In this document: positions 1-8,345 of the stretch, piece after piece
Layout: the number at the start of each line of letters is the position of its first letter
How positions within the stretch are numbered: the stretch's first letter is position 1
Source of the DNA: an uncultured Lactobacillus sp.
Lineage (GTDB): Bacteria > Bacillota > Bacilli > Lactobacillales > Lactobacillaceae
Length of the DNA: 64,000 bases
NCBI GenBank assembly: GCA_937874695.1
Contig: CALNAJ010000028.1
Coordinates: 1 to 64,000 of the forward strand
Direction of reading: 5' to 3'
The notes under the pieces: model-generated
Told to the model about the DNA's origin: nothing
What the model saw: the letters and a program-made list of their open reading frames with translations, nothing else
Database searches by the model: none
Made by a program: the position numbers and the translations under genes

Positions 1-118
1 GAAACGCGTTCAGTCGGGCAGGTCCCTCCGCTTAACCCCAATAAGCACCGACTCGGTTCCACCGAGTGGGCACTTATTGACGTTAATGCTCAGGACCTAC
101 CGCCCTTCTTCACGCTCT
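1..118 (-). repeat. Structured intergenic element R, copy 1 (cut by window edge)
   Basis: Read on the minus strand, this stretch begins at the stop codon of the multicopper oxidase gene. It matches the element at 45996-46160 over most of its length and the one at 60003-60168 in its outer arms. Outer arms with GGGC...AGGTCC pair with GGACCTGCCC. An inner stem AATAAG/CTTATT is capped by ACTCGGT/ACCGAGT. The conserved tail of the other copies (from CTCGTTTCAGAGG) would lie beyond the left edge. Compared with copy 2, base pairs differ in a compensating way, which supports a folded RNA or hairpin DNA. Function unknown. Confidence 0.75.
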
Positions 119-1653
119 TACATCTTCATTCCCATCTTCTCATACGAACTCATCCCAGCGAGGTGGAGGTCTTTAACATCTATCCCTCGCTCCTCAGCTA
201 CCGCGTTCATTAAGGTATCCATATCCATTAGCTTATAGGTTTGTGGATGGTCTGGGTCGTAGGCTTCGATTTGCGCCATCATGCCACCGTCTTCGTGCTC
301 GATGATGTGGCAGTGATACATGTAGACCCCGGTGTGTTCGAACCAGACCTTGATGCGAACCGTTTCGCCTGGGTTGACGCCGACCGTGTCCTTGAAGCCG
401 TGTTCGTTGGGGTATGGTGCCTTCCCATTCCGCGAGATCACCAGAAATTGCGTCCCATGCATGTGGAACGGATGAACCATGCCGCTACCCATGTCGTTAG
501 TGTTGGTCACGTCCCAGAGTTCGACGTTGCCGACCTTTTGCTTGGCATCGATCCGTTGCATTTCAAATTTTTTGCCGTCGATCATGACCTGCTCGTCCAT
601 CCCGGACATCACAACCTTGCGAATCGGCGTGTCCGGTGTAACTTCTGGGTCGGGGATATCGACGAGGTGGTCGGGTAACTTGGCCGTATCTGGCTTAAAC
701 GCATGGATGCGGAAACGAACCAACGGAACATCGTCAGAATACAACGTGACCGTTTCGCCCGGCTTAGTCTTGCCGAAGTCCACAATAATTTCGGCCCGTT
801 CCGCGCAAGTTACCATCAGGTGGGTAAATTCAACAGGCTCTGGCATCACGCCACCGTCCGAAGCAACTTGTGTGAACGGCAAGTCGTTACTGAAATGAAG
901 CCGCCACTCGCGCCTGTTCGCACCGTCCAAGATGCGTAATCGCAATCGCTGCGTGGTGACATCGAAGTAAGGATTGATGGTCCCATTGATCATTGCCGTG
1001 GGGCCTTGGACGCCATCTGGATCGTAGTCAGCTTCGTAATCCCACTGGTTATCCTCGTGGAAGCGCCGATCCTGTAAGACCAACGGAATGTCATCGACCC
1101 CATAGTTTCTTGGGAATGGCAACTTGGCTTCTTGTTCGTCGGTGACCAGTGCCAACCCGGCCAAGCCCTTCCAGACTTGTTCGGCCGTTGATGGGCACGG
1201 ATGGGCGTGGAGCCACAGTGTTGCGGCCGGTTGGTCGACTTTAAAATCAATGTGCCGCGTCTTGCCGGGATAAACCGGTGCGTGACACCCACCGTCCGTG
1301 TATGGCCCGGGAACATTCAGCCCGTGCCAGTGGAACGTGGTCAGCTCAGGTAAGTTATTTTTTAGATCGATATGCATCGTCTTGCCCTTAGCGAAGACGA
1401 TGGTCTGACCGAGCAGGCTCCCGTTGTACCCCCAAGTCTTGGTCTTCTTGCCGGGCAACAGTTGTGTCTCCCCAGCCTGGGCCTCAACCGTATAGTAGGT
1501 ATCCGTGGCAGTCTCCTTGTCAGGCTTTAAAAGTGGCGGAATCCGTAGCGGTTGTTGCGGCGTATCGGGTTCCTCCAACGGGACGTAACCCCCGTCATGC
1601 GTGTTAAAAGCCGGTTCATCAAAGAAATAATCGGTGTGGATTGATTTTGTCAT
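118..1653 (-). CDS. Multicopper oxidase (CueO/laccase family)
   Basis: Cupredoxin-type multicopper oxidase of 511 residues, the usual length for three-domain bacterial enzymes. The four copper-ligand signatures are visible: HWHG near residue 108, HAHP near 149, HPFHMHG near 396, and HCHIIEHEDGGMM near 447-459. The last carries the Cys and Met expected for a type 1 copper site. The family oxidises Cu(I), phenols or amines with reduction of oxygen to water. There is no signal peptide or Tat motif at the N-terminus, so the protein is probably cytoplasmic, as for other lactobacillus laccase-like enzymes. The ATG start has GAGGAG about 8 bases upstream. It lies downstream of a metal P-type ATPase on the same strand, but a terminator separates them. 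That suggests a shared copper theme rather than strict co-transcription. The substrate cannot be inferred. Confidence 0.9.
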   Translation of the reverse strand: MTKSIHTDYFFDEPAFNTHDGGYVPLEEPDTPQQPLRIPPLLKPDKETATDTYYTVEAQAGETQLLPGKKTKTWGYNGSLLGQTIVFAKGKTMHIDLKNNLPELTTFHWHGLNVPGPYTDGGCHAPVYPGKTRHIDFKVDQPAATLWLHAHPCPSTAEQVWKGLAGLALVTDEQEAKLPFPRNYGVDDIPLVLQDRRFHEDNQWDYEADYDPDGVQGPTAMINGTINPYFDVTTQRLRLRILDGANRREWRLHFSNDLPFTQVASDGGVMPEPVEFTHLMVTCAERAEIIVDFGKTKPGETVTLYSDDVPLVRFRIHAFKPDTAKLPDHLVDIPDPEVTPDTPIRKVVMSGMDEQVMIDGKKFEMQRIDAKQKVGNVELWDVTNTNDMGSGMVHPFHMHGTQFLVISRNGKAPYPNEHGFKDTVGVNPGETVRIKVWFEHTGVYMYHCHIIEHEDGGMMAQIEAYDPDHPQTYKLMDMDTLMNAVAEERGIDVKDLHLAGMSSYEKMGMKM

Positions 1654-1771
1654 CTTTCAGGCTCCTCTTCGATTTGATTTGGCAACACTGTACAGGTCTA
1701 TGATAACGCATTCACCAGTTTTGGGGAAATGAACTCTCTATTACTGAAAATTCGTAAAAACTCCCCCCAAT

Positions 1772-1806
1772 AATAAAAAAGGCCGCCCACAGGCAGTCTT
1801 TTTTTA
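1772..1806 (-). terminator. Rho-independent terminator after the metal ATPase
   Basis: Imperfect GC-rich hairpin (one mismatch) followed on the minus strand by a run of T. It sits between the ATPase stop and the oxidase. Confidence 0.7.
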
Positions 1807-1831
1807 CACCAAATTTTCAAATCGATAACGC

Positions 1832-3628
1832 CTACCGATCCGTCCGCGCCCGTAGCGCGTAAAGGATGGTGACCGTATCCACAACTTCCTGGAAGACGGC
1901 CCCAATGATAGCTGGAATCACCCCGAAACTGGCAATCAACATCAAACCGGTACAGATAAAGATACCAATCAACACGGCCTGTTTGGCCACACGCATCGTA
2001 TCGTGCGCAATCTGGCGCGCCGTGCTGACCCGGGTCAGATCATCCTTCAAGACCACGGCATCCGCCGACTCACTGGCCGCCGTGGCGCCGTGCGCACCCA
2101 TGGCAATTCCAACATCCACGGTTGCCAGTGAAGGGGCATCATTGATACCGTCCCCCACCATAGCCACCGGCCGCTGTTCGGCCGGCAGATCCGCCAAAAC
2201 CTTAATCTTATCGGCAGGCAAACAATCCGCGTGAACTTGGTCAATACCGACTTCACCGGCAATCGTTTCGGCAATTGGCCGGCGGTCCCCCGAGATCATC
2301 AGGAGATGTTCGGCCCCAGCTGTCCGCAGAGCCGCCATCGTTTGACTGGCTTCCGGACGCACGCGGTCATTGAAGCTGACGTACCCTTGGTAGATACCAG
2401 CTACCGAGACGTAGACCGCCGTTTGATTGGATTTATCGACGGTTTCATCCGTGACAAAGCTACTCTTGCCGACGCGAACCTCCTGACCGGCCACCATCGC
2501 TGCTACCCCCTGGGCCGTGGTTTCGTTGACCTCGGTCGCAGGTAGCAGCTCTTCGGTCGTGGCCGCAACTAGAGATTGGGCGAGCACATGACCCGAGTGC
2601 TGCTCGGTACTAGCTGCCAACTGGAGAAGTTTCTCCGCGGGCAACGCTGTGACGGGAACGACTTGGTCCACGACCAACCGGCCCTGGGTAATCGTCCCGG
2701 TCTTATCAAACGCAAAGGTCTTGACCTGTGCCAATTTTTCCAGCGTCGTCCCCGTCTTAACAATAATCCCATTTCGACTGGCCCGGCTCATCCCCGAAAT
2801 CAGCGCAATCGGTGCCGCCAAAATCAGTGGACAAGGTGATGCCACGACCAACACTTCCGCTAATCGGACGGGATCGCCGGAGAAGAACCACGCCAGCCCA
2901 GCGATGACGTAGGCCAGCAGGGTAAATGGCACCGCGTACCGGTCGGCCATCCGGACAAACTTGGCGGGTTGCGCCTCGGCCTGTTGGACCAGACGGACAA
3001 TGTTCTGGTACTGACTGTTGTCAGCAGTCTGGTCCGCTTGTAAGTAGACCGACGCCTCACCGTTGATACTCCCGGACATGACGGTGTCACCGACCTGTTT
3101 TTCGATTGGCCGAGCTTCACCAGTCAGCGAGGCTTCGTTGACCGTAGTGGGTCCGGTCGTTAACGTCCCATCGACGGGCATAACTTCACCGGGCTTCACC
3201 AGCAGCTTATCCCCAACTTCAACCAGACTCACGGCGATATCGGTCAGCTGCTCGCCATCGGCTCGATGCGCGGTCTGCGGTGAGTTATTTAATAGCTCTT
3301 GCAGTTCACTGTTGGCGCGACTGGCCGCAAAGTCTTCCAGCGCATCGCCACCGGTCAGCATTAGTAGGACGATTAGTGCCGCCCAATACTCACTCACGGC
3401 CAGCGTGGCTAGCACGGCCGTAATGGCCAACAGGTCCACACCGAACTTACCTGAACGCAGTGTCCGCACCATTTCGACGAACATGATGATGGCTAGTAGG
3501 AGGCCCAGCCCAGTAATTAGAATCTGTGCCCACATTGCCTGATGATTAACAAATTGAAGCCAGAGTGCGATGGCCCCTAAGATGATAACGAACCAGAATT
3601 GGCGATACTGCCGTAATTGTTGCATCAT
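1832..3628 (-). CDS. P1B-type heavy-metal-transporting ATPase
   Basis: Membrane ATPase of 598 residues that exports or imports a transition metal. Features in order: short N-terminus with no CxxC metal-binding domain, about eight membrane segments, actuator TGEA loop near 170, the ion-site motif SPCP near 265 (CPC in most P1B pumps), phosphorylation motif DKTGT near 308, and GDGINDAP near 500. The last helices carry QEVVD where zinc and cobalt pumps have HEG. The SPC motif occurs in P1B-4 (cobalt/iron type) pumps, but the QE pair does not fit that class cleanly, so the metal is uncertain. The start is one of two adjacent ATG codons behind GGGGAGGG. The next gene is a copper oxidase, so copper is possible. 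A dyad overlaps the promoter. Confidence 0.9.
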   Translation of the reverse strand: MMQQLRQYRQFWFVIILGAIALWLQFVNHQAMWAQILITGLGLLLAIIMFVEMVRTLRSGKFGVDLLAITAVLATLAVSEYWAALIVLLMLTGGDALEDFAASRANSELQELLNNSPQTAHRADGEQLTDIAVSLVEVGDKLLVKPGEVMPVDGTLTTGPTTVNEASLTGEARPIEKQVGDTVMSGSINGEASVYLQADQTADNSQYQNIVRLVQQAEAQPAKFVRMADRYAVPFTLLAYVIAGLAWFFSGDPVRLAEVLVVASPCPLILAAPIALISGMSRASRNGIIVKTGTTLEKLAQVKTFAFDKTGTITQGRLVVDQVVPVTALPAEKLLQLAASTEQHSGHVLAQSLVAATTEELLPATEVNETTAQGVAAMVAGQEVRVGKSSFVTDETVDKSNQTAVYVSVAGIYQGYVSFNDRVRPEASQTMAALRTAGAEHLLMISGDRRPIAETIAGEVGIDQVHADCLPADKIKVLADLPAEQRPVAMVGDGINDAPSLATVDVGIAMGAHGATAASESADAVVLKDDLTRVSTARQIAHDTMRVAKQAVLIGIFICTGLMLIASFGVIPAIIGAVFQEVVDTVTILYALRARTDR

Positions 3629-3661
3629 GGTCCCTCCCCTTAAATCGTAATTGTTACCTCG

Positions 3662-3691
3662 AGTATACCAAAGCTTGTGATAATTACCACA
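3662..3691 (-). promoter_or_regulatory. ATPase promoter with overlapping dyad operator
   Basis: On the minus strand a TATACT -10 box (3662-3667) is preceded by TGTGGTAATTATCACA (3676-3691). This is a 16-base inverted repeat with one mismatched pair, and it covers the -35 position. The placement fits a metal-responsive repressor. It is not the CopY box (TACAnnTGTA). Confidence 0.45.
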
Positions 3692-3713
3692 TACGAACCG
3701 GAATTTTTACGAA

Positions 3714-3743
3714 ACAAAAAGAGCCCGACCACGGTCGAACTCT
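3714..3743 (-). terminator. Terminator of the LPQTN adhesin gene
   Basis: Eleven-pair hairpin AGAG..CGACC / GGTCG..CTCT (two G-U pairs) followed by a T run on the minus strand. Confidence 0.8.
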
Positions 3744-3773
3744 CCACTAAATCAAATTTAAACCAAATTATGT

Positions 3774-5108
3774 TTAGAAGTGACGGCGAACAATCACGCC
3801 TGCACCTAACGTAGCTAATACCAGAACACCACCGAGCACGCCGGATAAGTTCCCCTGATCATTGGTCTGAGGTAACTTCGTGTTTGTAGTCTTCGTGGTA
3901 CCAGGATTTTCGGTTGCTGTTGCTTTAGCAACGGCAGCCTTTGCAGCGGCAGCTTTGGCGGCAGCGGCCTTAGCAGCTTGTTTCTTAGCAGCCTGCTTGG
4001 CAGCTTCTTTCTTAGCGGCAGCTTCTTTTTCTTTAGCTTCGCGTTCAGCCTCTTCTTCATCGGTTTCAGTTCCGCCATCGGTATCCGTCGTCCCAGTACC
4101 GGTATCGACATCAGGGTCGACACCTGGTTCTTCGGTCTCGTGCGTGTCACCACCACCGGAACCACTGTTCCCATTAGAAGATGAAACTTTCCCATTTGCT
4201 TCTTCGGAATTCTTACCCCCTGAGGTGCCCCCACCCCAAGTCATGATAGCGTTGTTTCTAAATTTATACCCAGAATCAATCAACGATGGGTCAGTCACCT
4301 TAGTGTAGTAATCGATAACCACCAGATTGCTGACGGTGTCGTTAAAGGACAGGTCAAACCCATCTTTGTTGTATGTAACGTTGTAATCGGTCCCTTCAGT
4401 CATTGCTGGCTTTTCGCGCTTGTAGGTCGTGGTGTTTGACCAGTACCCATTACTTACGGTCATGCCGTGAATCAATTCCTGATTAGGTCCAATTGTATCG
4501 GTGATATCCAAGTTTTCCATGTCAATCGCGCGACGGTCGACTAAGATCGTCCACTTGATGGTGCCATCGTCTTGCAACGTTCCCTTCTTAGAAAGGTTGG
4601 CGTCGTTGTCAACGATGTTAATCTGAGAAGTACTGCTCCCATTGTTTTCGAGTGGGAAGACAACATCCTTCTCACCAGAATCTTCATAACGGTACTTGGT
4701 CATCATGTTCAACGTCATCTTGTTGTTGGTCTTACCCTCCAACGCGTCATTCATGGTGATAACCACACCGGTATCAGACACAACGGCCTCACCGATCACC
4801 GTGCCATTATCATCGTACACTTTGAAAGTGTCGCCCGGGGTCTTCCCCTTCAAGTTCTCCGGAAAATCAAGCGTGATGGTATCGCCACTCTTAAGCGGCG
4901 TGTCACCAAAATCCAAGTTGTATTGGACATCAATCGTATCAGCATGCTTGAAATCTGGTCCGTTGGTGACGCTGGCTGAGGTGGTAAAGTCGGCCCCATT
5001 GTGATTGGTTGCGGCTTTGGCCGGTGTCGCCACTTGACTGACAACTAATAAGAACACTAAACTAACGAGCCCAATTAGCAGTCGCCAAGATTTACTATTT
5101 ATCTTCAA
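3774..5108 (-). CDS. LPQTN-anchored Cna/SdrG-type adhesin
   Basis: Sortase-anchored surface protein of 444 residues. A secretion signal spans residues 1-32. Two Ig-like adhesive regions follow (about 35-160 and 165-290). The second resembles the SdrG/collagen-binding fold with its TDYNVTY strand pattern. A Gly/Ser/Asp/Thr linker precedes a charged Glu/Lys/Ala stretch (about 345-400), rich in KEAAAK-like units and probably a rigid single-helix stalk. The C-terminus is LPQTN (412), a hydrophobic segment and RRHF. The start codon is TTG, with GGAGGGG 6-7 bases before it and no better in-frame ATG. It stands alone between terminators. The ligand is unknown. The Ala-rich codons make low-complexity DNA at 3905-4035, which is coding and not an array. 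Confidence 0.85.
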   Translation of the reverse strand: MKINSKSWRLLIGLVSLVFLLVVSQVATPAKAATNHNGADFTTSASVTNGPDFKHADTIDVQYNLDFGDTPLKSGDTITLDFPENLKGKTPGDTFKVYDDNGTVIGEAVVSDTGVVITMNDALEGKTNNKMTLNMMTKYRYEDSGEKDVVFPLENNGSSTSQINIVDNDANLSKKGTLQDDGTIKWTILVDRRAIDMENLDITDTIGPNQELIHGMTVSNGYWSNTTTYKREKPAMTEGTDYNVTYNKDGFDLSFNDTVSNLVVIDYYTKVTDPSLIDSGYKFRNNAIMTWGGGTSGGKNSEEANGKVSSSNGNSGSGGGDTHETEEPGVDPDVDTGTGTTDTDGGTETDEEEAEREAKEKEAAAKKEAAKQAAKKQAAKAAAAKAAAAKAAVAKATATENPGTTKTTNTKLPQTNDQGNLSGVLGGVLVLATLGAGVIVRRHF

Positions 5109-5309
5109 AAATATCCCCTCCCGAAACTTTTAGATAGTCAAAGTATACGCGCCCGTGCAACCGCTTGGCAATAGTAGCGGGACAGGTTACGCAAATTGAG
5201 GGGAGAACTTCCTGGTCTTTGAAAAATCGTCAATGATAGCGCTGCCGAATCCGGTCATCTGCGCAGTCTCTGTATTTCTCCTGCTGCGACCGACAACTCA
5301 AATTTCTAT

Positions 5310-5345
5310 AAAAAAAGAGCCACCAGTCTCAACGACTCGTAGCCC
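5310..5345 (-). terminator. Terminator of the HesB-like gene
   Basis: Twelve-pair stem with one mismatch and a 5-base loop, followed by seven T on the minus strand, just after the stop codon. Confidence 0.7.
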
Positions 5346-5353
5346 AACAACGC

Positions 5354-5758
5354 CTAGCAGATACGCGTGCCCAGCGTTTGCATTTCTTTTTTCAAATCTA
5401 ATTTTGATTTCTCTTCAGCCGTGTAGGTGATTACGCCAACCGCACTGTCCAAGATACCACTGTCGTCGCGCAAGGAAAGTTGGTTGAAGACGCGGTCTAA
5501 GATCAAGCCGTTACTCAAATACAGTTCAGTATCAGCATTGGTTTTCAACGCCCACCCCGCGTTATTTTTGACCGTAATCGGATAATCGGGGTCGTCATCG
5601 GTCAGGGCAACCAACTGGAATTTATCGCCGATAGCACAAGTGCCCCCCACCGTTGAATACCGGTTGGAGCCATCATCCGTGGTCAGTAGCAGCGTACTGC
5701 CCGGTTGAACATTCTCGGCTAGGTATGCTTTTGCTGCGTCTTTAATCGTGATTTCCAT
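5354..5758 (-). CDS. HesB/IscA-like iron-sulfur biosynthesis family protein
   Basis: Small cytoplasmic protein (134 residues) that I recognise as the lactobacillus branch of the HesB/Fe-S biosynthesis fold. It opens MEITIKDAAKAYL, has a central LDDGSN-like turn (TTDDGSNRYS) and ends in mixed beta/alpha. Classical A-type carriers have three conserved cysteines. Here I see only one mid-protein Cys (GGTCAIGD) and a terminal Cys, so iron-sulfur binding is doubtful and the role is not established. The start at 5758 is preferred over an upstream frame because AGAGGGA lies 10 bases before it. It is monocistronic, with a good promoter and a 14-base perfect palindrome just upstream. Confidence 0.75.
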   Translation of the reverse strand: MEITIKDAAKAYLAENVQPGSTLLLTTDDGSNRYSTVGGTCAIGDKFQLVALTDDDPDYPITVKNNAGWALKTNADTELYLSNGLILDRVFNQLSLRDDSGILDSAVGVITYTAEEKSKLDLKKEMQTLGTRIC

Positions 5759-5796
5759 GATTATTTTCCCTCTTTCTTGCCAACTATCATCCAATC

Positions 5797-5840
5797 AGTT
5801 GTGCACAACTAACTATAGCTTTATTAGGTTAATTTGTAAA
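5797..5840 (-). promoter_or_regulatory. Promoter of the HesB-like gene with perfect palindrome
   Basis: Minus-strand promoter: TTTACA (5835-5840), 17-base spacer, TATAGT (5812-5817). Directly downstream, over the expected start of transcription, lies AGTTGTGCACAACT (5797-5810), a perfect palindrome well placed for a repressor. The regulator is unknown. Confidence 0.6.
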
Positions 5841-6021
5841 TCAATTCGACTTGGGGTGACCTTGACGAACCCTCTAACTAAACACTGATTTGAAGAAAAC
5901 TATTGAAGCTCAAGATCTACTGATAGTCGACTGATCACTAAACTGTCAATAATCTAGTGAGCTCCACGGTTGTGGACAATTTCAGCCGCACGCGAACCGC
6001 CCCCTCAACCGTTGAGACGCA

Positions 6022-6080
6022 CAAAAGCCAGATGAAAAGCCCCACCACTCACCCGTGAGGTGCCTTTCATCTGGCTCTTT
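6022..6080. terminator. Long hairpin terminator after the GntR gene
   Basis: AGCCAGATGAAA and TTTCATCTGGCT arms enclose a further GC-rich stem, with T-rich flanks on both strands. It terminates the minus-strand GntR operon. Confidence 0.75.
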
Positions 6081-6092
6081 CAGCAAATTTGA

Positions 6093-6473
6093 CTAGTCGT
6101 TCGGATCATCCTCATACCCGCGTTTGATCAGCGCAATCAGCTCGTCCTCTGACAGATTGAGCTTCTTGGCTTCGCTGGTGAAACGACTGACGTAGCGGTC
6201 GTAGAACTCCGCGCGGCGTTTCTCACGAATCGTCGTCTCGGCCGTGGCCGTGACGAACATCCCCACGCCACGACGTTTCTCAATGATTCCCGCGGCAACT
6301 AGCCGATTGATGCCTTTGAGCACCGTTGCTGGATTAATATGAAATTCTTTGGACATTTCCGTCGTGGACGGGACCTGTTCGCCCGCCCGATAGATTCCGG
6401 TGAAGATGGCTTCTTCAACCTGCTCGGCCACCTGCAGATAGATTGGTTCCGGACTATCGAAATTAAATTTCAT
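6093..6473 (-). CDS. GntR-family regulator, YtrA subfamily
   Basis: Short GntR repressor (126 residues). An N-terminal winged helix (about 5-70, PIYLQVAEQVEEAI ... GVGMFVT) is followed by a short helical tail, as in YtrA-type regulators that control linked ABC transporters. It is the last gene of the ATPase-permease-GntR operon, 38 bases after the permease. Three in-frame ATG codons lie close together. The one at 6473 is preferred because GGGA lies 7 bases upstream and the family usually begins M-x-F-x-F. It probably binds the dyad over the operon promoter near 9146, giving autoregulation. Confidence 0.85.
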   Translation of the reverse strand: MKFNFDSPEPIYLQVAEQVEEAIFTGIYRAGEQVPSTTEMSKEFHINPATVLKGINRLVAAGIIEKRRGVGMFVTATAETTIREKRRAEFYDRYVSRFTSEAKKLNLSEDELIALIKRGYEDDPND

Positions 6474-6511
6474 TGTCATTTCCCACATTCTTTGTGAACT
6501 CGTTCTGTCGA

Positions 6512-8332
6512 CTAGTTCGTTGGCGCCTTCGGTAACACGATCCGCCAATAAAGGGTCAACGTAATCGCATAGTAAATGGCGTACAGACCGATGAAGATGG
6601 CAAAGATACTGCCGATTCCTAGGTAAGGACTCATCGGACTGGCCATGATTGGCTTAAACATTTGCAGACCAAACAGAACATCGATTACTCCCATGATACC
6701 AGGAATCAGGAATAAAATCCCAATTTCTTTCGCAATCCCGCGGCGCATCAGGCTCTGACGCACCCCAATCTTATACAGCATCCGGTAACGTTGCTTATCG
6801 CCAGGCGCACCGGAGAGAATCTTGAACATCAGGCAGGAAGCTAGCATTGCCAGGAAGGCGATTCCCAGGAAGTAACCCATGAATTCCAGACCGCCAAAGA
6901 TACCGCTCATCATCTCATAGCTCTGATAGTTACCGACCGTGATCTGTTCTGGCAGGGCAAACCGTTTCACTTCCATCCGATTCAGTCGCTTCAGAACCTT
7001 TTGATCCTGTACGAGGTCCTTGACCCGCACCGTTGTCACGGTCATCGTGGTCCCGGACTGCTTCGCAAATTGCTTGGCACTGAGAATCTTTGGGGTATAG
7101 AAGCCCATATCTTTACGGACAGCTAAACTTTGGAAATCAAAGTTCTGAACACCACTCTTCTTAAATTTAGTCAGTGATTCCGTGTAGAACTTAGGGTGTT
7201 TCAGACTCTTGGCCAGTTGGGCACTCTTGCTGAGCTCGAATGGCTGTTGTTGTAGCTCAGCGGCGTTGTAGTAGACAACCTTTCCTTGCCGCTTCTGCGT
7301 ATACGTCGCTTGGTGTTTCACGTTCAACTGGTCGATCAAAGCTTGTTCTTGGGTATTCTTGTCGTGAATGGCCACAGTATACGTCCCAATGGAATTAGCC
7401 ATCAATGGCAACTGCCGGTGATAGCCGGACCCCACCGTGATAGCACCCAAGGCCATCGCAAATAGCAACGAGACAATGGTTAACATCCGCGTGTAGTTGT
7501 AGACCCGGAAGTTCAGTTGACCTAAGAGGAAGCCGTTTAAATGGCGCTTAGCCCACTTGGTGCGACGCAATCCCTGAATGATAACCAGTAAGGTCGCCCG
7601 GAACAACAGATAAGTCCCAATCGTAATGGTGACGAGGGCAAGTGGAATTGCCGCCACCTGTAACGTCTTGATAGCGGCCAGGGCCCAGTACCCAATCCCC
7701 AGGAAGGCCACGCCCAGGACTGCGGCGACCATCTGCCGGAAGGGATGGATTTTAGGTTGGTTGGCTTGTTCGTCCGTGTGCAGTAATTTCAACACGGTAG
7801 TCCGGGTCAGCCGCACCATATTAAACAGTGAGGCCAAGATGAAGAGGCCCACGTAGAGCACCGCCGTCGCAATGATGGCCGGCAAGTAGAACGCGGACAG
7901 ATGCGCGAGATGCAGGCCCAACATATCCAGCAGAAGTCCTACTAAGAACTGACTCATCAGTAACCCCAGCACAATCCCGATAGCCGTCGCGATGGCTCCC
8001 AGAATCAACGTTTCCAGAAAAACCAATTCCCCGATTCGCTTCCGTGTGGCTCCCAGCATCATGAAGAGGCCATAGTCGTGCTGGCGCATACTCAATAGGA
8101 AACTATTGGCATACATAATGTAGACAATGGTGATCAGGATCAACAGAACCGCCCCAAAACCAAAGATCAGGCTAGCCTGGTTGATCACTGCGTTGGCCTT
8201 CAGGAAGGCCCGGTTGGTCGCCAGATTGGCAAACATATAGAAGATGGCGGCCGACATGGTCAGTCCCGCCAATAAGACGAGGTAGTCTCGCCGCCGGTTC
8301 TTGATTCCGGCCAGTGCTAATTTTCCTAACAT
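6512..8332 (-). CDS. ABC transporter permease, FtsX/BceB-like
   Basis: Integral membrane permease of 606 residues with about ten membrane helices. Two FtsX-type domains are present (about 60-190 and 510-600), and a large extracellular loop lies near 310-460. This resembles BceB/VraG permeases that handle cell-wall antibiotics and antimicrobial peptides. Bce systems are usually next to a two-component system, whereas this operon carries a GntR regulator, so the substrate and the sensing role are uncertain. The start at 8332 follows AGGGGGAAG with normal spacing and lies 13 bases after the ATPase stop. Confidence 0.88.
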   Translation of the reverse strand: MLGKLALAGIKNRRRDYLVLLAGLTMSAAIFYMFANLATNRAFLKANAVINQASLIFGFGAVLLILITIVYIMYANSFLLSMRQHDYGLFMMLGATRKRIGELVFLETLILGAIATAIGIVLGLLMSQFLVGLLLDMLGLHLAHLSAFYLPAIIATAVLYVGLFILASLFNMVRLTRTTVLKLLHTDEQANQPKIHPFRQMVAAVLGVAFLGIGYWALAAIKTLQVAAIPLALVTITIGTYLLFRATLLVIIQGLRRTKWAKRHLNGFLLGQLNFRVYNYTRMLTIVSLLFAMALGAITVGSGYHRQLPLMANSIGTYTVAIHDKNTQEQALIDQLNVKHQATYTQKRQGKVVYYNAAELQQQPFELSKSAQLAKSLKHPKFYTESLTKFKKSGVQNFDFQSLAVRKDMGFYTPKILSAKQFAKQSGTTMTVTTVRVKDLVQDQKVLKRLNRMEVKRFALPEQITVGNYQSYEMMSGIFGGLEFMGYFLGIAFLAMLASCLMFKILSGAPGDKQRYRMLYKIGVRQSLMRRGIAKEIGILFLIPGIMGVIDVLFGLQMFKPIMASPMSPYLGIGSIFAIFIGLYAIYYAITLTLYWRIVLPKAPTN

Positions 8333-8345
8333 TATTGACTTCCCC

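Noticed and set aside
1..118. tRNA or rRNA fragment at the left edge
   Set aside because: The stems do not form a cloverleaf, no CCA-adjacent acceptor arm or T-loop is seen, and the sequence matches two other intergenic copies instead.
1681..1710. CopY copper operator before the multicopper oxidase
   Set aside because: Only an isolated CTGTACAG palindrome is present; the TACAnnTGTA consensus is absent.
3880..4308. Ala-rich plus-strand frame and repeated GCAGC-type DNA
   Set aside because: Mirror of the Lys/Glu/Ala stalk of the LPQTN adhesin. The repetition reflects codons of the stalk, not a tandem array or CRISPR.
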